Under the pieces are notes generated by a model. It was not told the DNA's origin, did not search any database, and saw only the letters and a program-made list of their open reading frames with translations. Shown one piece after another: positions 27,214 to 35,071 of a stretch of 64,000 bases of DNA; position 1 is the stretch's first letter; each line of letters opens with the position of its first letter. The position numbers were made by a program, and so were the translations under genes. Origin of the DNA: Streptomyces sp. NBC_00510 (GTDB lineage: Bacteria; Actinomycetota; Actinomycetes; Streptomycetales; Streptomycetaceae); contig CP107851.1 of NCBI GenBank assembly GCA_036013505.1, positions 5,730,001 to 5,794,000 of the forward strand, given 5' to 3'.

Positions 27214-27711
27214 TCAACCGGGGACGTTGTCGAAGGGCGCGGTCAACTGTCGGAGCAGGTTCGCGAGTTCCCCCCGCTGGCGGCCGGAGAGCTCGCCGAG
27301 GATGGCCCGCTCCTGGGCCAGCAGGCCCGCCAGGGCCTGGTCCGCCCGGTCCCGCCCCTCCGGGGTGAGCCGTACGAGGACGCCGCGCCGGTCCGAGGGG
27401 TCGGGCAGCCGCTCCACGAGCCCCTTCGTGGTGAGCCGGTCGATCCGGTTGGTCATCGTCCCCGAGGTGACCAGCGTCTGGGTCAGCAGCTGTCCGGGGG
27501 AGAGCTGGTAGGGCGCGCCCGCGCGGCGCAGGGAGGTCAGCACGTCGAACTCCCAGGGCTCCAGACCGTGCTCGGAGAACGCCAGCCGACGGGCCCGGTC
27601 CAGATGCCTCGCCAGCCGGCTGACCCGGCTGAGCACCTCGAGCGGTTCGACGTCGAGGTCAGGGCGCTCCCTGCGCCACGCAGCGACCAGCCGATCGACC
27701 TCGTCCTCCAT
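27214..27711 (-). CDS. MarR-family transcriptional regulator
   Basis: Winged-helix dimeric regulator of 165 aa. The core helix-turn-helix (about 55-95) has S-P-G-Q-L-L-T-Q-T-L-V-T-S-G-T-M-T-N-R-I and the wing D-P-S-D-R-R-G-V-L-V-R-L-T, the usual DxRxxR. It diverges from the methyltransferase/VOC pair; a perfect 18-bp dyad lies in the 121-bp gap between the starts, so it probably represses itself and that pair. Ligand unknown. Confidence 0.92.
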   Translation of the reverse strand: MEDEVDRLVAAWRRERPDLDVEPLEVLSRVSRLARHLDRARRLAFSEHGLEPWEFDVLTSLRRAGAPYQLSPGQLLTQTLVTSGTMTNRIDRLTTKGLVERLPDPSDRRGVLVRLTPEGRDRADQALAGLLAQERAILGELSGRQRGELANLLRQLTAPFDNVPG

Positions 27712-27744
27712 GGAGATCAGTGTAAGGGTTGTGTCGACATGAAG

Positions 27745-27762
27745 TCTCTTGACATCAAGAGA
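27745..27762. promoter_or_regulatory. 18-bp perfect dyad, probable MarR operator
   Basis: TCTCTTGACATCAAGAGA is fully symmetric around its centre. Length and position between divergent genes fit MarR operators, and it contains TTGACA (27749-27754), a consensus -35, so binding would block the plus-strand promoter. A second short dyad TGTCGACA sits at 27732-27739. Confidence 0.7.
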
Positions 27763-27832
27763 TTAGCTCTGGAACCTTGTGGGCAAGGTCGGCGGCAGGA
27801 AGAGATCCATCTCTCGCCAGGGAGTTCGAAAC

Positions 27833-28654
27833 ATGCCCGCAGCAGCCTGGGATCCCCAGCAGTATCTCCGCCACTCCACCCACCGCACCCGCCCCTTCCA
27901 CGACCTGCTGGCCCGGATACCGGAGCTGCCCGGCGCGAGCCCGCGGATCGCGGACGTCGGCTGCGGCCCCGGCAACGTGACCGCCCTGCTCGCGCAGCGC
28001 TGGCCCGATGCCCGGATCACCGGTCTCGACAGCTCCGCCGAGATGCTGGAGGCCGCCCGGGCCTACGAGGGCCCCACCGCCGGGGGCGGCAGCCTCACCT
28101 TCCGCCCCGCCGACGCCGGCCACTGGGTCCCCGACGGCACCTACGACCTGATCGTCTCCAACGCCGCCCTCCAGTGGGTCGAGGGCCACGCCGAGCGGTT
28201 CCCCCTCTGGGTCGAGCACCTCGCTCCCGGCGGCGTCCTCGCCTTCCAGGTCCCCGGCAACTTCACCTCGCCCAGTCACGCGCTGCTCGGCGACCTCTGC
28301 GACTCCCCGGCCTGGCGCGACCGCCTCGGCGAGGGCCACGGCCGCCGCTACGTCCACATCCTCCAGCCCCCCGGCTACCTGGAGCGCCTCATCGAGATCC
28401 CCGACGTCGAGGTGGACGTCGACGTCTGGGAGACCACGTACGTACAGCTCCTGCAGGGCGAGGACGCGGTGCTCGAATGGACGAAGGGAACGGCGCTGCG
28501 CCCGGTACTGACCGCCCTCGAGGACGACCCGGAGGCCACCGGGGAGTTCCTCGGCCAGTACCGCGACCTGCTGCGCAAGGCCTACCCGGCGGGGCCGCAC
28601 GGCACCGTCTTCCCCTTCCGGCGGATCTTCGCCGTCGCACGGAAAGCGGGGTGA
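27833..28654 (+). CDS. tam: Trans-aconitate 2-methyltransferase-like SAM methyltransferase
   Basis: Class I SAM methyltransferase, 273 aa; Tam methylates trans-aconitate, a spontaneous inhibitor of the TCA cycle. W-D-P-Q-Q-Y-L near the start, the SAM loop D-V-G-C-G-P-G-N (about 40-47), L-D-S-S, N-A-A-L-Q-W-V, and Q-V-P-G-N-F all match Tam. ATG 27833 has GGAG eight bases upstream. The next gene overlaps or directly follows it, and the divergent MarR gene likely controls both. Confidence 0.9.
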   Translation: MPAAAWDPQQYLRHSTHRTRPFHDLLARIPELPGASPRIADVGCGPGNVTALLAQRWPDARITGLDSSAEMLEAARAYEGPTAGGGSLTFRPADAGHWVPDGTYDLIVSNAALQWVEGHAERFPLWVEHLAPGGVLAFQVPGNFTSPSHALLGDLCDSPAWRDRLGEGHGRRYVHILQPPGYLERLIEIPDVEVDVDVWETTYVQLLQGEDAVLEWTKGTALRPVLTALEDDPEATGEFLGQYRDLLRKAYPAGPHGTVFPFRRIFAVARKAG

Positions 28655-28659
28655 TCCCG

Positions 28660-29028
28660 ATGATCACCGCCCTCGACCACGTCCAGCTCGCCGCCCCGCC
28701 CGGCTCCGAGGAGATCCTGCGCGCCTTCTACGCGGGGGTCCTGGGGATGAGCGAGGTCCCCAAGCCGCCGGTGCTCGCCGCCCGTGGCGGCTGCTGGTTC
28801 GCCGCGGGCCCGGTCGAGCTGCACATCGGCGTGGAGGAGGACTTCCGCCCCGCCCGCAAGGCCCATCCGGGCTTACGCGTGAGCGGCATCGGGGCCTACG
28901 CGGACCGGCTGGAGTCCCGCGGGGCCGCGGTCGTCTGGGACGGTGACCTGCCGGGCCATCGCCGTTTCCACACCGACGACCCGTTCGGCAACCGTCTGGA
29001 GTTCCTGGAGCCCGTCGACGCCGTGTGA
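28660..29028 (+). CDS. VOC-superfamily (glyoxalase/dioxygenase fold) protein with TTA codon
   Basis: Small protein (122 aa) of the vicinal-oxygen-chelate fold: D-H-V-Q-L-A at the start and F-G-N-R-L-E-F at the end supply the His and Glu metal ligands, H-I-G-V-E another. Function within the superfamily (glyoxalase, dioxygenase, antibiotic binding) is not clear. ATG 28660 is preferred (GGGG eight bases upstream); GTG 28651 overlapping the tam stop is the alternative. Residue 72 is encoded by TTA (28873-28875), the rare codon read by the bldA tRNA in Streptomyces, so full expression may depend on development. Confidence 0.85.
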   Translation: MITALDHVQLAAPPGSEEILRAFYAGVLGMSEVPKPPVLAARGGCWFAAGPVELHIGVEEDFRPARKAHPGLRVSGIGAYADRLESRGAAVVWDGDLPGHRRFHTDDPFGNRLEFLEPVDAV

Positions 29029-29083
29029 CACCCCGGCGGCGCCGCCCCTCCGCGGGGCCCGGCGCCTCCGGGCGGCACAGCCG

Positions 29084-29602
29084 TCACAGCGTGAGGAAGG
29101 CCGCTCCCAGGAGTGCGGCGCCGGCCAGGGCGGCGGTCCAGGCGGTGCGGGGCCAGCGCAGCCCCCCGGCCAGGACCAGGGAGGCGAGGAGCAGGGCGCC
29201 GCCCAGCGGGACCCAGGCGTGCAGCACACCGGCGAGTCCGGTGCGCACCACGTCGTCGGTGCCGGGCTTGACCGCGACCGGTATCCGCTCGCCGGTGCGG
29301 TGGGTGACCGCCTTGTCGATCGTCACCTTCCCGCGGAGTGAACCGAGACCCTCCGGCACGAAGGGGCCGGTGCAGGTGTCGGCGGCGCAGGTGGAGACCG
29401 TCATCGTGCCCTGCTCGCGGCCCTTGGTGAGCATGACGTGCTGGGCGGTCTTCCACGAGGTCCACACCCCGGCCGCCAGCATGAGCAGGACCAGCGCGCT
29501 CAGCAGCACGATGCGGCCGACCAGCAGCAGCCCCCAGGCGCTCTCGGCGGTGCGGCGGGCGAGACTCCGTTTGACCATGCGGGCGATCCTTGGCCATTGC
29601 AT
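29084..29602 (-). CDS. Hypothetical membrane protein with external Cys pair
   Basis: The 172-aa protein has about three hydrophobic segments (22-47, 124-142 and 148-168) and a predicted extracytoplasmic region between them with S-T-C-A-A-D-T-C-T, a CxxxxC pair. Start ATG 29602 is uncertain; ATG 29578 (M-V-K-R-S-L-A-R-R) is an in-frame alternative and neither has a good ribosome site. It follows pth on the same strand with 24 bp between them, suggesting co-transcription. GGTTGACC occurs twice just upstream of the start. Function unknown. Confidence 0.7.
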   Translation of the reverse strand: MQWPRIARMVKRSLARRTAESAWGLLLVGRIVLLSALVLLMLAAGVWTSWKTAQHVMLTKGREQGTMTVSTCAADTCTGPFVPEGLGSLRGKVTIDKAVTHRTGERIPVAVKPGTDDVVRTGLAGVLHAWVPLGGALLLASLVLAGGLRWPRTAWTAALAGAALLGAAFLTL

Positions 29603-29626
29603 GGCACTCGGTCAACCTTTCGATGG

Positions 29627-30229
29627 TCAACCGTTGTAGGTGCCCTGCGCCCTCTCCAGCCCCTCGCAGACGAGCGACTCGACCGCGTCGGCCGCCCGGT
29701 CCACGAACCACTCGAGCTCCTTGCGCTCGGTGGAGGAGAAGTCCTTCAGGACGAAGTCCGCGACCTGCATCCGCCCCGGGGGGCGGCCGATGCCGCAGCG
29801 GACCCGCAGGTAGTCGGGGCCGAGGGACTTGGTGATCGACTTCAGGCCGTTGTGGCCGTTGTCGCCGCCGCCCTTCTTCAGACGCAGGGTGGCGTAGTCG
29901 ATGTCCAACTCGTCGTGGACCGCGACGAGGTTGCCGAGCGGCACCTTGTAGAAGTCGCGCAGCGCCGTCACCGGGCCTCCGGAGAGGTTCATGTACGTCA
30001 TCGGCTTGGCCAGTACGACACGGCGGCCGCCGATGCGCCCCTCGACGACCTGGGACCGGCTCTTGTGGGTCTTGAAGCGCCCGCCGATCCGGTCGGCGAG
30101 CAGGTCGGCGACCATGAAGCCGATGTTGTGCCGGTTGCCGGCGTACTCCGGTCCGGGGTTGCCCAGACCGGCCACCAGCCAGGGCCCCTCGGGGGCGCTT
30201 TCCGCTGCGCTCATGCTCATGTCGTCCAT
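29627..30229 (-). CDS. pth: Peptidyl-tRNA hydrolase
   Basis: Releases tRNA from peptidyl-tRNA dropped off the ribosome. The 200-aa protein shows G-L-G-N-P-G-P-E-Y, R-H-N-I-G-F (catalytic His), K-P-M-T-Y-M-N-L-S-G, H-D-E-L-D and N-G-H-N-G-L-K-S-I, all family landmarks. The start is uncertain between ATG 30229, 30220 and 30214; no strong ribosome site is present. It follows rplY, the usual partner, but a very strong hairpin separates them. Confidence 0.95.
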   Translation of the reverse strand: MDDMSMSAAESAPEGPWLVAGLGNPGPEYAGNRHNIGFMVADLLADRIGGRFKTHKSRSQVVEGRIGGRRVVLAKPMTYMNLSGGPVTALRDFYKVPLGNLVAVHDELDIDYATLRLKKGGGDNGHNGLKSITKSLGPDYLRVRCGIGRPPGRMQVADFVLKDFSSTERKELEWFVDRAADAVESLVCEGLERAQGTYNG

Positions 30230-30238
30230 TCAACAGGA

Positions 30239-30272
30239 CCGCCGTCCCGCTCCTTGCGGAGCGGGACGGCGG
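30239..30272 (-). terminator. Strong hairpin between rplY and pth
   Basis: A 15-bp perfect stem (CCGCCGTCCCGCTCC with GGAGCGGGACGGCGG) with a TTGC loop ends ten bases before the annotated pth start. It should terminate rplY transcripts, leaving pth to read-through or to its own promoter; no T-tract is seen. Confidence 0.75.
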
Positions 30273-30298
30273 CCGGGGAACTGCGGGTGCTGCCGTAC

Positions 30299-30907
30299 TT
30301 ACTCGGCAGCGGCCTCGGCGCCCTCACCCTCGGCGCCCTCACCCTCGCCCTCGGCGGGAGCCTCGGCCTGGGCGGCGACGACCTGCAGGACGACGGTGTC
30401 CTCGTCGACGGCCAGGGTGGTGCCCTGGGGGAGCGGGATGTCCTTGGCGAGGATGGAGGTACCGGCCTCCAGGCCCTCGACGGAGACGGTGACGCCGTCG
30501 GGGATGTGGGTCGCCTCGGCCTCGACCGGCAGCGCGTTGAGCACGTGCTCCAGCAGGTTGCCGCCGGGGGCGAGCTCGCCCTCGGTGCTGACCACGATCT
30601 CGACGGTGACCTTCTCGCCGCGCTTGACCGAGAGGAGGTCGACGTGCTCCAGGAAGCCCTTCAGCGGGTCGCGCTGCACGGCCTTGGGGATGACCAGCTC
30701 GGTGCCGTCACCCTCGATGTCCAGGCTGATCAGGACGTTCGGGGTGCGCAGGGCGAGCAGCAGGTCGTGGCCCGGCAGGGCGACGTGCTTGGGGTCCTGG
30801 CCGTGGCCGTAGATGACACCGGGGACCTGGTGCGAGCGGCGGATGCGGCGGGCGGCGCCCTTGCCGAACTCGGTGCGCAGCTGCGCGGAGATCTTCACCT
30901 CGGACAT
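30299..30907 (-). CDS. rplY: 50S ribosomal protein L25 (long, CTC-type)
   Basis: 5S rRNA-binding ribosomal protein, 202 aa: N-terminal L25 domain (about 5-95; G-K-G-A-A-R-R-I-R-R, P-G-V-I-Y-G) and C-terminal TL5/CTC beta domain (about 100-185), then an acidic Glu/Gly/Ala tail. GAGGAG lies ten bases before ATG 30907. It stands between prs and pth, as in most actinobacteria. Confidence 0.96.
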   Translation of the reverse strand: MSEVKISAQLRTEFGKGAARRIRRSHQVPGVIYGHGQDPKHVALPGHDLLLALRTPNVLISLDIEGDGTELVIPKAVQRDPLKGFLEHVDLLSVKRGEKVTVEIVVSTEGELAPGGNLLEHVLNALPVEAEATHIPDGVTVSVEGLEAGTSILAKDIPLPQGTTLAVDEDTVVLQVVAAQAEAPAEGEGEGAEGEGAEAAAE

Positions 30908-31021
30908 GGGGATCACACTCCTCGTGATGACGACGGGACTTCGGTCGGTCGCCCAGCCCACGACGGGCCGTTCCACTTACGAGGAGCGCGTCGATAACGG
31001 AGTCCGCCGTCGAAACGGGAA

Positions 31022-31070
31022 CGGCCTCCCTCGCCGAGCAACTCGCAGAGTCTACCCGGCGGGGAGGCCG
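31022..31070 (-). terminator. Possible prs terminator
   Basis: CGGCCTCCC (31022-31030) pairs with GGGAGGCCG (31062-31070) across a 31-base loop, 25 bp after the prs stop. It may terminate prs, or structure the rplY leader. Confidence 0.45.
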
Positions 31071-31094
31071 CCCCGGAAATCGATCAGACGGTGA

Positions 31095-32072
31095 TCAGTG
31101 CGCGTCCTCGAAGAGGCTCGTCACGGAGCCGTCCTCGAAGACCTCGCGGACCGCGTTGGCGATCGTCGGCGCGATCGACAGCACCGTGATCTTGTCCAGG
31201 TCCAGTTCACCCGGCGTCGGCAGGGTGTCGGTGAAGACGAACTCGCTCACCTTGGAGTTCTTCAGCCGGTCCGCGGCCGGGCCGGACAGGACGCCGTGGG
31301 TGGCGGTCACGATGACGTCCTCCGCGCCGTTGGCGAACAGGGCGTCCGCCGCGGCGCAGATGGTGCCACCGGTGTCGATCATGTCGTCCACCAGGACGCA
31401 GATGCGGCCGCGCACGTCACCGACCACCTCGTGCACGGTGACCTGGTTGGCGACGTCCGGGTCGCGCCGCTTGTGGACGATGGCCAGCGGCGCGCCCAGG
31501 CGGTCGCACCAGCGGTCGGCCACGCGCACCCGGCCGGCGTCGGGGGAGACGACGGTCAGCTTCGAGCGGTCGACCTTGGCGCCCACGTAGTCCGCCAGTA
31601 TGGGCAGCGCGAACAGGTGGTCGACCGGGCCGTCGAAGAAGCCCTGGATCTGGTCGGTGTGCAGGTCGACCGTGAGGATCCGGTCGGCGCCCGCGGTCTT
31701 CATCAGGTCGGCCACGAGGCGGGCCGAGATCGGCTCGCGGCCGCGGTGCTTCTTGTCCTGGCGGGCGTAACCGTAGAACGGCACGACCACGGTGATGCGC
31801 TTGGCGGAGGCCCGCTTCAGCGCGTCGATCATGATCAGCTGCTCCATGATCCACTTGTTGATGGGAGCGGTGTGGCTCTGGATGACGAAAGCGTCCGAGC
31901 CGCGGGCCGACTCCTCGAAGCGGACGTAGATCTCACCGTTCGCGAAGTCGAAGGCCTTCGTCGGCACAAGGTTGACGCCCAGCTCACGTGCCACCTCCTC
32001 CGCGAGCTCGGGGTGTGCGCGGCCGGAGAAGAGCATCAGCTTCTTCTCACCGGTCGTCTTGATCCCGGTCAC
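31095..32072 (-). CDS. prs: Ribose-phosphate pyrophosphokinase (PRPP synthetase)
   Basis: Makes PRPP from ribose-5-phosphate and ATP for nucleotide, His and Trp synthesis. The 325-aa class I enzyme has F-S-G-R-A-H-P-E-L-A, N-G-E-I-Y-V-R, Y-A-R-Q-D-K-K, D-L-H-T-D-Q-I-Q-G-F-F (Mg site) and the PRPP loop V-L-V-D-D-M-I-D-T-G-G-T. Start GTG 32072 has AAGGAG eight bases before it; a longer upstream frame is unsupported. It lies 139 bp after glmU. Confidence 0.97.
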   Translation of the reverse strand: MTGIKTTGEKKLMLFSGRAHPELAEEVARELGVNLVPTKAFDFANGEIYVRFEESARGSDAFVIQSHTAPINKWIMEQLIMIDALKRASAKRITVVVPFYGYARQDKKHRGREPISARLVADLMKTAGADRILTVDLHTDQIQGFFDGPVDHLFALPILADYVGAKVDRSKLTVVSPDAGRVRVADRWCDRLGAPLAIVHKRRDPDVANQVTVHEVVGDVRGRICVLVDDMIDTGGTICAAADALFANGAEDVIVTATHGVLSGPAADRLKNSKVSEFVFTDTLPTPGELDLDKITVLSIAPTIANAVREVFEDGSVTSLFEDAH

Positions 32073-32211
32073 TGCACCGTCTCCTTGGTGTTCAACGCAG
32101 CTTCGCCCTCGGTGAGGGAGCTGGCGGAATTGTGTGCACCTCACACGGTACGCGCTGCGTGGCGCGACCGCGCACGTGGGGAAGGCCACCCCGCACGCGC
32201 TCCCCCGCCGG

Positions 32212-33651
32212 TCAGGCCTCCGGCGCGGCCTGCTGGGCCTGTTCGGCGGCGTGGGCCGCCGCACTGCCGGGCCGCTTCCTGGCCACCCAGCCCTCGATGT
32301 TGCGCTGCTGGCCGCGCGCGACGGCGAGCGAACCGGCCGGCACGTCCTTGGTGATCACGGAGCCCGCGGCGGTGTAGGCGCCGTCCCCGACTGTGACGGG
32401 GGCCACGAACATGTTGTCGGAGCCGGTGCGGCAGTGGGAGCCGATCGTGGTGTGGTGCTTGGCCTGCCCGTCGTAGTTGACGAAGACGCTGGCGGCGCCG
32501 ATGTTCGTGTAATCGCCGATCGTCGCGTCACCGACGTAGGACAGGTGCGGCACCTTGGTGCCCTCGCCGAGGGTGGCGTTCTTCATCTCGACGTAGGTGC
32601 CGGCCTTCGCCTTGGGGCCGAGTTTGGCGCCCGGGCGCAGGTAGGCGTACGGGCCGACCGAGGCGGCCTCGCCGATCTCCGCGCTGACGGCCACGGTGTT
32701 GCTCACCGTGGCGCCTGGTCCGACCAGGGTGTCGGTCAGCGTGCAGTTGGGGCCGACCTGGGCGCCGGAGGCGAGCCGGGTCGCGCCGTACAGCTGGGTG
32801 TTCGGCAGCACCAGGGTGTCGGGCTCGAACTCCACCGTGACGTCCAGCCAGGTCGACGCCGGGTCCATGATCGTCGCGCCCTCCAGCATCGCCCTGTGCA
32901 GCAGGCGGTCGTTGAGGATGCGGCGGGCCTCGGCGAGCTGCACGCGGTTGTTGATGCCGGCGATCTCGCGGTGGTCCTCGGCGACCGAGGCGCCGACGCG
33001 GTGGCCGGCCTCGCGCAGGATGCCGAGGGTGTCGGTGAGGTACTCCTCGCCCTGGGCGTTGTCGGTGGTCACCTTGGCCAGCGCGTCGGTCAGCAGCGCC
33101 GCGTCGAAGGCGAACACCCCGGAGTTGATCTCGGGGATGGCCCGCTGCTCGTCGGTGGCGTCCTTCTGCTCGACGATCGCCAGCACCGAGCCGTCGGCGT
33201 CGCGCACGATGCGGCCGTAGCCGGTCGGGTCGGGGACCTCGGCGGTCAGCACGGTGACGGCGTTGCCGTCGGCGGCGTGGGCCTCGACCAGCGCGCGCAG
33301 GGTGTCCGGGGTGAGCAGCGGGGTGTCGCCGGCGGTGATGACCACCGTGCCGGTCAGCTCCGGGAGTTCCGCCAGGCCCGCCCGGACCGCGTGGCCGGTG
33401 CCGTTCTGCTCGTACTGCACGGCGGTGCGGACCGCGGCGTCGGTCCCGGCCAGGTGGGCGGTCACCTGCTCGCGGGCGTGGCCGACCACGACCAGCAGGT
33501 GCTCGGGCTCCAGGGCGCGGGCCGCGGCCACGACGTGTCCGACCAGGGAGCGGCCGCTGATCGTGTGCAGGACTTTGGGGGTCGCCGACTTCATACGGGT
33601 GCCCTCACCCGCGGCAAGGACGATGACGGCGGCCGGGCGGTGGGCGCTCAC
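32212..33651 (-). CDS. glmU: Bifunctional N-acetylglucosamine-1-phosphate uridyltransferase / glucosamine-1-phosphate acetyltransferase
   Basis: Catalyses the last two steps to UDP-GlcNAc for peptidoglycan. In the 479-aa protein the N-terminal pyrophosphorylase domain has V-L-A-A-G-E-G-T-R-M-K-S (about 11-22), G-D-T-P-L-L and E-I-N-S-G-V-F; the C-terminal part is a left-handed beta-helix of hexapeptide repeats ending with H-L-S-Y-V-G-D-A and N-Y-D-G-Q-A-K-H-H-T. Ala/Gln-rich tail after residue 455. GTG 33651 follows GAGGAG by eight bases. Next to the tRNA-Gln gene upstream, and prs downstream. Confidence 0.97.
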   Translation of the reverse strand: MSAHRPAAVIVLAAGEGTRMKSATPKVLHTISGRSLVGHVVAAARALEPEHLLVVVGHAREQVTAHLAGTDAAVRTAVQYEQNGTGHAVRAGLAELPELTGTVVITAGDTPLLTPDTLRALVEAHAADGNAVTVLTAEVPDPTGYGRIVRDADGSVLAIVEQKDATDEQRAIPEINSGVFAFDAALLTDALAKVTTDNAQGEEYLTDTLGILREAGHRVGASVAEDHREIAGINNRVQLAEARRILNDRLLHRAMLEGATIMDPASTWLDVTVEFEPDTLVLPNTQLYGATRLASGAQVGPNCTLTDTLVGPGATVSNTVAVSAEIGEAASVGPYAYLRPGAKLGPKAKAGTYVEMKNATLGEGTKVPHLSYVGDATIGDYTNIGAASVFVNYDGQAKHHTTIGSHCRTGSDNMFVAPVTVGDGAYTAAGSVITKDVPAGSLAVARGQQRNIEGWVARKRPGSAAAHAAEQAQQAAPEA

Positions 33652-33723
33652 GGAACGGACTCCTCGACGTCGGGTGAAGGTCACCCGAAGGATACCGGGG
33701 CGTTTCGGGCGGTGAACGCGGAA

Positions 33724-33747
33724 GGGTCGCGACGGTTGCCGCGACCC
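33724..33747 (-). terminator. Terminator after tRNA-Gln
   Basis: An 8-bp stem (CGCGACCC / GGGTCGCG) with an 8-base loop lies 11 bases after the tRNA on the minus strand and is followed by TTCC. Confidence 0.7.
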
Positions 33748-33758
33748 CTCGGTCAGTG

Positions 33759-33829
33759 CTCCGCTGCCAGGATTCGAACCCGGACTTAAGGGACCAAAAC
33801 CCTCAGTGCTGCCGTTACACCACAGCGGA
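33759..33829 (-). tRNA. tRNA-Gln (anticodon UUG)
   Basis: The 71-nt cloverleaf is complete: acceptor TCCGCTG/CAGCGGA with discriminator G, a 3-bp D stem with a short loop, anticodon stem GAGGG/CCCTT around TTTTGGT (anticodon TTG reads CAA), variable AAGT, and T arm CCGGG-TTCGAAT-CCTGG. CCA is not encoded. It lies upstream of glmU. Confidence 0.97.
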
Positions 33830-34017
33830 AGGAAACCCCGGCCGAACAGGACATCCGGTCAGGGTGCCCGTCTGGCCTCCACCACTATGCCGCACCGACC
33901 GCCTCCAATGCGACGAGAAAGATCGGTACTTCCCCTCGCCAAACATGGGTACATGTGCCAAGAGCCGTATTCCCGCCGACACGCGTGCTCTGTTCGGCCT
34001 TTACTTAGCCCTGCCAT

Positions 34018-34035
34018 ACTTACGAAGCCGTAAGT
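34018..34035. promoter_or_regulatory. Inverted repeat upstream of the desaturase, probable TetR operator
   Basis: ACTTACG and CGTAAGT form a perfect 7-bp inverted repeat separated by AAGC, 40 bp before the desaturase start, with a further half-site TTACGG at 34035-34040. CATACT (34015-34020) overlaps it and may be the -10. The next gene but one encodes a TetR regulator, the likely ligand-responsive repressor. Confidence 0.6.
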
Positions 34036-34074
34036 TACGGTGGCGTAGCCCCCGACCTTCATTGAGGGACCACC

Positions 34075-35064
34075 ATGACCACACAGACCGACGTGATCAC
34101 CGAGTCCCCGGAACCCGGGGCCGGCTCCGGGGCCCCGCTTCCCCGCGCCACGCTCGGTGGTGACAAGAAGCAGTCACTCGAGCAGATCACCCTCGGACTC
34201 TTCATCGGCATCCCCTTCCTCGCCCTCGTCGCGGCGATCCCGCTCGCGTGGGGATGGGGCCTGAGCTGGCTCGACCTCGGCCTGATGGTGGGGATGTACT
34301 ACCTCGGCTGTCACGGCATCACCATCGGCTTCCACCGCCACTTCACCCACGGCTCCTTCAAGGCCAACCGCCCGCTGAAGATCGCCCTGGCCATCGCCGG
34401 GTCGATGGCCGTCGAGGGACCGGTCGTGCGGTGGGTCGCCGACCACCGCAAGCACCACAGGTTCTCCGACGCCGACGGCGACCCGCACAGCCCCTGGCGC
34501 TACGGCGAGACCGTCCCCGCCCTGATGAAGGGCCTGTGGTGGGCCCACATGGGCTGGTTGTTCGACGAGGAGCAGACCCCCCAGCACAAGTACGCCCCCG
34601 ATCTGATCAAGGACCCGGCGATCCGCCGGATCAGCCGTGACTTCTGGCTCTGGACGTCCGTCTCGCTGCTGCTCCCGCCGCTGATCGGCGGCCTGGCGAC
34701 GATGTCGTGGACCGGCGCCGCCACCGCCTTCTTCTGGGGCTCCCTGGTCCGTGTGGCCCTGCTGCACCACGTCACCTGGTCGATCAACTCGATCTGCCAC
34801 GCGGTCGGCAAGCGGCCCTTCCGCTCCCGCGACAAGTCCGGCAACGTCTGGTGGCTGGCCGTGCTGTCCTGCGGCGAGTCCTGGCACAACCTCCACCACG
34901 CCGACCCCACCTCCGCCCGGCACGGCGTGCTTCGCGGCCAGATCGACTCCAGCGCCCGCATCATCCGCTGGTTCGAACTGCTCGGGTGGGCCAGTGACGT
35001 ACGGTGGCCGACCGCTGACCGGATCGCCGCCCGCCGTAAGGAGAGCGTCAGCGAAGCGGCATGA
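34075..35064 (+). CDS. Membrane fatty-acid desaturase (acyl-CoA/acyl-lipid delta-9 type)
   Basis: Integral-membrane di-iron enzyme introducing a cis double bond into fatty-acyl chains. The 329-aa protein has the three histidine boxes H-R-H-F-T-H, H-R-K-H-H and H-N-L-H-H-A-D, plus G-C-H-G-I-T, and about four transmembrane helices in two hairpins. ATG 34075 has GAGGGACC upstream. The TetR gene starts 8 bp after its stop, so the two form an operon, probably regulated by fatty-acid availability through the upstream inverted repeat. Confidence 0.94.
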   Translation: MTTQTDVITESPEPGAGSGAPLPRATLGGDKKQSLEQITLGLFIGIPFLALVAAIPLAWGWGLSWLDLGLMVGMYYLGCHGITIGFHRHFTHGSFKANRPLKIALAIAGSMAVEGPVVRWVADHRKHHRFSDADGDPHSPWRYGETVPALMKGLWWAHMGWLFDEEQTPQHKYAPDLIKDPAIRRISRDFWLWTSVSLLLPPLIGGLATMSWTGAATAFFWGSLVRVALLHHVTWSINSICHAVGKRPFRSRDKSGNVWWLAVLSCGESWHNLHHADPTSARHGVLRGQIDSSARIIRWFELLGWASDVRWPTADRIAARRKESVSEAA

Positions 35065-35071
35065 TTGACGG

